DNA from: CAYGAW01 sp964347945
GTDB taxonomy: Bacteria; Chloroflexota; Anaerolineae; UBA7937; B3-Chlor
NCBI GenBank assembly: GCA_964347945.1
Contig: CAYGAW010000069.1
Location: 1-11,397 of the forward strand
Length of the DNA stretch: 11,397 bases
Direction: 5' to 3'
In this document: one piece after another, positions 6,996 through 11,397 of the stretch
Layout of the letters: every line of letters starts with the position of its first letter
Position numbering within the stretch: position 1 is the stretch's first letter
Program-made: the position numbers and the translations under genes
The notes under the pieces: generated by a model
Databases searched by the model: none
Seen by the model: the letters and a program-made list of their open reading frames with translations, nothing else
Told to the model about the DNA's origin: nothing

Positions 6996-7002
6996 CCTCC
7001 TT
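6996..7002 (-). promoter_or_regulatory. Ribosome-binding site deciding the DUF169 start
   Basis: AAGGAGG on the minus strand lies 5 nt before the ATG at 6990. It would fall inside the coding sequence if the upstream in-frame ATG at 7023 were used, so it supports the shorter protein. Confidence 0.8.
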
Positions 7003-7033
7003 CTCAGATAGTTCATGCTTCATTCCCTATCAA

Positions 7034-8038
7034 TCAGCAGGCGAGCACCTTCTCCTGGTATTCTTTGATCTTCTCCATGAATACTGGAATGAACTCCCTG
7101 CAGTCTTCAACGATGCCATAGTCGACGTGTTCGAATACCGGTGACTTGGGATCGTTGTTGATGGCTACCATAACCTTGGCATCTACCACTCCTACCATGT
7201 GCTGTTGTTCTCCCGACAATCCCACCCCGATGTAGAGTTCCGGACTCACCATCTTGCCGCTCTGCCCGATCATTGTCTCCAGCCCGGTCCAGCCTTCATC
7301 GACGGCCGGTCGCGTGGAGCCCAGTGCGGCGCCAAGCACTTCGGCTAGATTGGCGATCTTGCCCCAGCCCTCGAGATCGCCTGCTCCAGCGCCGCCAGCA
7401 ACGACGATGGATGCCGATTCAAGGGGCACACCTCTTGGTTCCTCAAGGATGACTTCAAGTGTTCGAATGCGGCCAGGGATTCCATCGGGAACATCAAGCG
7501 GTACAATCTCCCCCGTTCTGCTCTCATCCAGCGCGGGCATCGGGAAGACCCCTCGCGCAACGGTGGCCATTTGTGGGCGACGTTCTGGACAGACAATCGA
7601 AAGTAGGCCCCCGTAGGCAGGGACTCTCTGCTCCAAGATCCGGTTCTCATCGAGCACCAGATCGATGCAGTGAGCCGTCAATCCGGTTTCCAGTCGGGCT
7701 GCCAACAGCGGCGCCAATTCCCTTCCCGTGGGCGTCGAGCCGATAAGCATGATTTCCGGCTGCTGCTCTCTTGCGAGTTTGACGATGATCTCGGTGTACA
7801 TCTCCGGCTGATACTGGGCCAGGTCAGGGGCGTTCCCGAGATAGACCCTGTCGGCGCCAGCTGCAAATAAGCGCCGGGTTTGTCCGTCCAGTCCGTCCCC
7901 CAGAAGAACAACATCCACGGAGCTCCCCAATTCGTTAGCCAGATCTCGCCCGTGACCAACGAGTTGGAGGGATACAGTGAGAATCCGAGAGTCAACCTGC
8001 TCAGCGACCACCCACACGGGGCCGTATGCTTCCGACAT
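7034..8038 (-). CDS. etfA: Electron transfer flavoprotein subunit alpha
   Basis: The FAD-binding subunit (334 aa) of the heterodimeric ETF, which accepts electrons from flavin dehydrogenases in the cytoplasm. The N-terminal domain (about 7-190) has the family segment GSTPTGRELAPLLAARLETGLTAHC (100-124). The C-terminal FAD domain shows IVVAGGAGAG (211-220), GSTRPAVDEGW (240-250), IGQSGKMVSPELYIGVGLSG (257-276) followed by EQQH, and INNDPKSPVFEHVDYGIVED (293-312). All FAD-contact blocks look intact. It follows etfB by only 17 nt, so the subunits are cotranscribed. Whether this ETF is a simple carrier or a bifurcating type cannot be settled by eye. There is no FixC/FixX or quinone oxidoreductase gene in the window. 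The neighbouring acyl-CoA dehydrogenase is the obvious electron donor. Confidence 0.95.
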   Translation of the reverse strand: MSEAYGPVWVVAEQVDSRILTVSLQLVGHGRDLANELGSSVDVVLLGDGLDGQTRRLFAAGADRVYLGNAPDLAQYQPEMYTEIIVKLAREQQPEIMLIGSTPTGRELAPLLAARLETGLTAHCIDLVLDENRILEQRVPAYGGLLSIVCPERRPQMATVARGVFPMPALDESRTGEIVPLDVPDGIPGRIRTLEVILEEPRGVPLESASIVVAGGAGAGDLEGWGKIANLAEVLGAALGSTRPAVDEGWTGLETMIGQSGKMVSPELYIGVGLSGEQQHMVGVVDAKVMVAINNDPKSPVFEHVDYGIVEDCREFIPVFMEKIKEYQEKVLAC

Positions 8039-8055
8039 CTTGTTTTGGGCTTCCC

Positions 8056-8853
8056 CTATATCACGCCTGCTTCGGCCAGCTTCCGGATCAGCTGTTCGGC
8101 CTTTTCTTCCCTGGTGCCGGAGATCATTTTCACTTGCCGTTTGCTCTCCATAGTTGTCATGTTCGACACTATGGTTGGCGACCCTTTCAAGCCCACGGAC
8201 TCTTCGAGCACGCTCAAGTCATCAATTCCCCACAGGGTAATCTCTTTTTCTCTGGCCTTGACAATCCCCGAAAAGCTGAGTCCTCTCGGACAGTTAAGCT
8301 CTCTGGTCACCGTCAAGACCGTGGGGAGTCCTACCTGCACCAGCCGGTGTCCATTCTCCAGACTGGCCCTTACCTTCCACCACTCGCTGTCATGTTCGAC
8401 GATCTCTTTCACCGCTGTCACCACCGGTATCCCCAAGAACGTGGCGATTTGCGGGCCGACCCACTCCGTGCCGCTGTCGCTACTGGCCATTCCGCAGAAG
8501 ATGACGTCATAGGAGCCGACCTTCTCTATGCCCTTGGCAAGGGCATAGGCGGTCGCATAGGCATCGGCACCGGCAAACGCCGCATCGCAGAGCAGGATCC
8601 CTTCGTCGGCGCCCAAGGCCAAACATTCCTTGACGATGTTGCCTGCCGGGGGAGGGCCCATGCTCAATAACGTGATATGCGCATCGAGTTCCTCTTTGAG
8701 TTGGAGAGCTGCCTCCATCGCATTCCTGTCGAGGGGATTGATTACCAGTGGAACGTCACCCCGCATGAGGGCCCTGGTCACAGGATCTATTCTGATGTTG
8801 GATGCTTGTTCAGGGTCAGGAACCGCTTTGACACATACGACAATCCTGAGCAT
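8056..8853 (-). CDS. etfB: Electron transfer flavoprotein subunit beta
   Basis: The nucleotide-binding subunit (265 aa) of ETF. The N-terminus MLRIVVCVKAVPDPEQ, the VINPLDRNAMEAALQLKE block (38-55), GADAYATAYALAKGIE (95-110) and GMASSDSGTEWVGPQIATFLGIP (121-143) are typical. The ETF-beta signature region, VGLPTVLTVTRELNCPRGLSFSGIVKAREKEI, covers about 174-205. A GTG two codons upstream (8859) is in frame, but ATG 8853 is preferred: the GAGAGGG element then sits at normal distance (8 nt), whereas it would almost touch the GTG. It is encoded 17 nt before etfA and about 220 nt after the acyl-CoA dehydrogenase gene. The opening layout (VPDPEQ... ID..T..L.R..V..VINP) resembles the FixA/anaerobe branch, which is only a hint about type. 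Confidence 0.95.
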   Translation of the reverse strand: MLRIVVCVKAVPDPEQASNIRIDPVTRALMRGDVPLVINPLDRNAMEAALQLKEELDAHITLLSMGPPPAGNIVKECLALGADEGILLCDAAFAGADAYATAYALAKGIEKVGSYDVIFCGMASSDSGTEWVGPQIATFLGIPVVTAVKEIVEHDSEWWKVRASLENGHRLVQVGLPTVLTVTRELNCPRGLSFSGIVKAREKEITLWGIDDLSVLEESVGLKGSPTIVSNMTTMESKRQVKMISGTREEKAEQLIRKLAEAGVI

Positions 8854-8861
8854 TGTCACGA

Positions 8862-8868
8862 CCCTCTC
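8862..8868 (-). promoter_or_regulatory. Ribosome-binding site deciding the etfB start
   Basis: GAGAGGG on the minus strand lies 8 nt before ATG 8853 but only 2 nt before the alternative in-frame GTG at 8859, so it supports the ATG. Confidence 0.6.
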
Positions 8869-9071
8869 GTGAGTTGGACAAATAGATCGTACTTTGGCTT
8901 GGCCACCATCCTCGACCCAGCGGAATGATTGGCAACACGGCTCGCGGCACGTGTGCCAGGCCTTGGCTATCGCATAAGGAGGCGGCCTCAGTTCTCAGTC
9001 ATCCCTAATGGAATGATCGGAGTTTGGACTCTAGCTCAAACGCGGAATGCTGCCTCGCAATCCCGTCCCGC
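8869..9071 (-). other. Intergenic gap between acyl-CoA dehydrogenase and etfB
   Basis: About 200 nt with no gene. I see short imperfect palindromes (GGCAC-ac-GTGCC; GAGT-ccaa-ACTC) and a direct repeat CTGAG-aa-CTGAG. I find no -35/-10 pair or T-tailed hairpin that I can support. A separate etf promoter is possible but not shown. Confidence 0.3.
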
Positions 9072-10208
9072 CTAGGAAAGTGCCCAGCGAGCGACAATGA
9101 CCTTCATGATGTCAGACGTACCTGCCGATGGCCCTAGAACGAAGGAATCGCGCAAGTAGCGGGTGACCGCATACTCTTCCATGCAGCCCCAACCACCGTG
9201 TATGTCAACGGCCATTTTCGCCGCTTTCTGCGCGGCTTCCGTTGTGAAGTACTTGGCCGCAGCGAGTTCGTTGCTTGCGCGCAAGCCTTTGTCTTGCATG
9301 GATGTCGCTCGATATCCGAGCAGACGGCCAGCTTCCAGATCGATCTTCATGTCCGCCAGTTTGTTTTGGATCGTCTGCAGGTTGCTGATCGGTTTTCCAT
9401 AGAGGATTCGTTCGTTTGCGAACTTGACGGATTCCTCCAGGCATGCGGTGTGCAACCCAAGGGCACAGCCCACCATACCGGATCTCCCGACCTCGCCGAT
9501 GGCAGACATGGAAACGCGCATACCCCTCCCTTCCTCTCCCAGTAAGTTCTCGCTGGGAAGCCGGCAATCCTCAAAGATCAACTCACCGGTATTGCAACCG
9601 CGCATGCCCATCTTGTGCTCTTCATGCCCTGGCCTGAATCCCTCCATCCCTTTCTCTACGACAAAGGTCGAGAACACTTCAGGGTCGTCCTCAGCCCTGG
9701 CGAGGATGGCAATCGTATCTGCAATATGGGAATTGGTGATGAAGATCTTGCGACCGTTGATAATGAAATCGTCCCCATCCCTCTTGTAGGACGTGCGGCC
9801 GCTCTTGGGATCAGAACCCCCGGTCGCCTCGGTCACCGCTACGCTGGCCAGTAGTTCACCCTTTGCCAATCCGGGCAAGAATCTCTTTTTCTGCTCCTCG
9901 GTGCCGAACCTCATGATAGGATCGATACCGAGCCCAAAGATTTGGAGCGTCATCGCCGTCGCCACGGACACCCTGCTGATTTCTTCTAGTGCGATCAGAC
10001 GGGCAGTGAAGCCCAAGCCAAGACCGCCAAATTCTTCGGGAATGGTCAGTGCCATCATCTCGGCCTCACCCAGGGCTTTGATGAGTTCGTCACTCATCTT
10101 GCCGGTTTCCTCCATCTCAGGAACCTTGGGAGCGACCTTAGTTTCTGCAAACTCACGAGCTGCTTTTCTGAACATCTCCTGCTCTTCGGTGAACGTGAAG
10201 TCAATCAT
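9072..10208 (-). CDS. Acyl-CoA dehydrogenase family protein lacking the canonical catalytic Glu
   Basis: FAD-dependent acyl-CoA dehydrogenase fold (378 aa, the usual short/medium-chain length), expected to pass electrons to the ETF encoded downstream. The N-terminal helical domain is FTEEQEMFRKAAREFAETKVAP. The flavin/substrate loop is SVAVTEATGGSDPKS (122-136), followed by GRKIFITNS (152-160). The C-terminal domain has ERILYGKPISNLQTIQNKLADM (266-287) and IHGGWGCMEEYAVTRYLRD (336-354). At the position of the usual catalytic base (YEGT in SCAD/MCAD-type enzymes) it reads PSAGTSDI, giving Ala362. The alternative base position used by isovaleryl-CoA and long-chain enzymes appears to be Gly241, with Glu239 two residues away. 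The FAD and fold motifs look intact. AAAGGAGG lies 6 nt before the ATG. The substrate is unknown. Confidence 0.92.
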   Translation of the reverse strand: MIDFTFTEEQEMFRKAAREFAETKVAPKVPEMEETGKMSDELIKALGEAEMMALTIPEEFGGLGLGFTARLIALEEISRVSVATAMTLQIFGLGIDPIMRFGTEEQKKRFLPGLAKGELLASVAVTEATGGSDPKSGRTSYKRDGDDFIINGRKIFITNSHIADTIAILARAEDDPEVFSTFVVEKGMEGFRPGHEEHKMGMRGCNTGELIFEDCRLPSENLLGEEGRGMRVSMSAIGEVGRSGMVGCALGLHTACLEESVKFANERILYGKPISNLQTIQNKLADMKIDLEAGRLLGYRATSMQDKGLRASNELAAAKYFTTEAAQKAAKMAVDIHGGWGCMEEYAVTRYLRDSFVLGPSAGTSDIMKVIVARWALS

Positions 10209-10230
10209 TTCTTGCCTCCTTTGATTCTGT

Positions 10231-10251
10231 CGCTTTGCCTACCCCAAAGCG
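10231..10251 (-). promoter_or_regulatory. 7-bp inverted repeat ahead of the acyl-CoA dehydrogenase
   Basis: CGCTTTG and CAAAGCG flank a 7-nt spacer and end about 22 nt before the start codon, just upstream of the Shine-Dalgarno. The same block overlaps a CAAA-gcg-TTTG half-palindrome. It could be an operator or an mRNA hairpin near the ribosome-binding site. No promoter consensus is clear around it. Confidence 0.3.
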
Positions 10252-10318
10252 TTTGCCAAACTTACCATAGTGTGAGACGAAGCGCTATTGGATCTATGTA
10301 TGAGTCTCTGTTCACGTG

Positions 10319-10561
10319 TCACACGGTCCCCATCTGACGCAGGTGGCACCCCACACCCAGCTGATGCCCGGCCCGGACGGCCATCTGGTCGGGGAGGTCG
10401 TCCGGCCCCACCCGTGCGTTTCTCGTTGATGCCCAGCTTGTCACGAACCACCCACCCGGGAGTCCGCTTGCTTGAGCGATATCGGCCACGCTCAGAACCC
10501 GTTCTGGCATGTACATCCCGGCACTGACGATGCCCACGGCTACCTGGCTTGGTGAGTTCAT
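10319..10561 (-). pseudogene. Truncated, frameshifted remnant of a KAS III/HMG-CoA synthase-like gene
   Basis: The frame opens at ATG 10561, 17 nt after the SDR stop, and reads like the N-terminus of a thiolase-superfamily condensing enzyme: VGIVSAGMYMPERVLSVADI, then QASGLP. A missing base near 10451-10460 then shifts the recognisable text to another frame (GWVVRDKLGINEKRTGG). An extra base near 10405-10413, in a G-run on the minus strand, restores the first frame at PDDLPDQMAVRA. Similarity to the family fades soon after, and the frame stops at 10319 after about 80 codons; such enzymes need more than 300. The catalytic Cys, His and Asn regions are therefore absent. The two shifts could be sequencing errors, but the loss of the 3' three quarters could not. 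The original gene would have belonged with the SDR and acyl-CoA dehydrogenase on either side. Confidence 0.75.
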
Positions 10562-10578
10562 CCTTCTGGTTGCCCTGC

Positions 10579-11367
10579 TCACGTCCCGACCACAATGCCG
10601 CCATCCACCCGCAGCACCACCCCTGAGATGTGCCTCGCCTCCTGAGACGCCAGGAAGAGGTAAGCATTTGCGACATCCCACGGCTCGGCCAGTCGACCCA
10701 GGGGTGTGCGCTCCCTGAAACGATCCAGGATCTTTTCTGGCATGGAGCTGATCATCTCCGTGGCGGTGGGGCCTGGCGCTACGGCGTTGACCCGGATGCT
10801 GTAGGGGCCGAGTTCGCGCGCCCAGACCTTGGTCATGCCTATCACGCCCGCCTTGGTGGCGACATAGTTCGTCTGGCCGAAATTCCCATCCAGCCCGACG
10901 ACAGAGGTGGCATTGAGGATCACACCTCCCCCTTGCCGGATCATATGGGGCGCGACGGCCTGCGTGCAATTGAACACACCCTTGAGGTTGACGGCTACCA
11001 CTGAGTCAAAATCGGCTTCAGACATCTGCTTGACCAGATCACCGTTCTTGACCTTGACCAGGGTGGCGTCACGCAGGAGGCCGGCGTTGTTGATAAGCAC
11101 GTCTATGCGCCCATACTTATCCACCACATCCTCTACCCAGTCCTGTACCGCCTTCCGGTCGGTGACATCGACCTTGTAGAAGCTGTGTCTGGAGCTTGTC
11201 TCAGGACTGGTGTCCGGGCTGAGCGCCCCAACCGCAGCTTGCCCAAGCTCTTCGTTCACATCGCAGATGACGACCCTCGCCCCTTCCTCGGCAAAACGTT
11301 CGGCTGTGGCTTTGCCGATGCCGGCCGCCCCTCCAGTGATGAGGGCTACTCTCCCATTCAGGCGCAT
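10579..11367 (-). CDS. Short-chain dehydrogenase/reductase (FabG-like 3-oxoacyl or 3-hydroxyacyl oxidoreductase)
   Basis: Classical SDR (262 aa), probably interconverting a 3-hydroxyacyl and a 3-oxoacyl thioester. The cofactor motif is TGGAAGIG (11-18). Asp36 at the end of beta-2 (VVICDVN) favours NAD(H) over NADP(H). NNAG is at 93-96. The catalytic set is Asn127, Ser155 (ATSVVG), Tyr168 and Lys172 (YVATK). The APGPTATEM segment (197-205) and the C-terminal GVVLRVDGGIVVGT are normal. Between NNAG and Asn127 there are about nine more residues (KVKNGDLVKQM) than in E. coli FabG, a variant seen in some FabG relatives. ATG 11367 is preferred over ATG 11376, because the AAGGA just before the first ATG is well spaced only for the second. 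It heads the visible cluster; any promoter lies beyond the right edge. Confidence 0.93.
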   Translation of the reverse strand: MRLNGRVALITGGAAGIGKATAERFAEEGARVVICDVNEELGQAAVGALSPDTSPETSSRHSFYKVDVTDRKAVQDWVEDVVDKYGRIDVLINNAGLLRDATLVKVKNGDLVKQMSEADFDSVVAVNLKGVFNCTQAVAPHMIRQGGGVILNATSVVGLDGNFGQTNYVATKAGVIGMTKVWARELGPYSIRVNAVAPGPTATEMISSMPEKILDRFRERTPLGRLAEPWDVANAYLFLASQEARHISGVVLRVDGGIVVGT

Positions 11368-11397
11368 TACTCCCATTCCTTGTCTATTCCCCGCAAG

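Noticed and set aside
8026..8670. 214-codon plus-strand open frame opposite etfB
   Set aside because: The minus strand encodes an intact ETF beta subunit over the same bases, and the antisense product has no recognisable domain.
8862..8915. 17-codon minus-strand frame MVAKPKYDLFVQLTRGS ending at the etfB start
   Set aside because: It has only a GAGG directly touching its ATG, is very short and has no other support. The overlap with the etfB start could be chance.
8945..8975. GGCAC-ac-GTGCC and overlapping palindromes in the gap before etfB
   Set aside because: Arms are only 4-6 bp, there is no promoter element nearby, and they are not repeated elsewhere in the window.

Overview
The window looks like a piece of a bacterial chromosome of roughly 57-58% G+C from an anaerobe. 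Every gene I can support lies on the minus strand, so transcription runs from high to low coordinates. The family-5 solute-binding lipoprotein with a long Pro/Glu/Ala/Thr linker after its lipobox, together with DUF169, EtfAB and a corrinoid/UroD-type methyltransferase pair, fits an uncultivated Chloroflexota (Anaerolineae/Dehalococcoidia-like) genome best. That assignment is an inference from style, not from a marker gene.

Layout in the direction of transcription. (1) 11367-10319: a short-chain dehydrogenase, followed 17 nt later by the frameshifted and truncated 5' end of a KAS III/HMG-CoA-synthase-like gene. (2) 10208-7034: an acyl-CoA dehydrogenase and the two electron transfer flavoprotein subunits. 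(3) 6990-4132: a DUF169 protein, a cobalamin-binding corrinoid protein, a UroD/MtaA-family methyltransferase and a possible 27-codon ORF. (4) 4086-1: a near-consensus sigma-70-type promoter with a TetR-type palindrome across its predicted start point, a leader of about 370 nt, then a dipeptide/oligopeptide ABC importer (lipoprotein, then permeases B and C; C runs off the left edge). A 13-bp perfect stem-loop separates the lipoprotein gene from the permease genes.

How the parts may work together. The SDR and acyl-CoA dehydrogenase are beta-oxidation-type enzymes, and EtfAB would carry the dehydrogenase's electrons. The corrinoid protein and UroD-family enzyme form two components of a methyl-transfer system. 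The substrate-specific partner and the reductive activase are not in the window. DUF169 sits between the two modules and its role is unknown. The importer appears to be a separate, repressor-controlled unit.

The points most worth a second look are: the acyl-CoA dehydrogenase lacks the catalytic glutamate at both positions known in the family; the DUF169/corrinoid/UroD/ETF neighbourhood; the TetR-type operator-promoter; the decayed thiolase-superfamily gene; and the 27-codon ORF behind the methyltransferase. I found no tRNA, rRNA, CRISPR array, insertion sequence or integrase.
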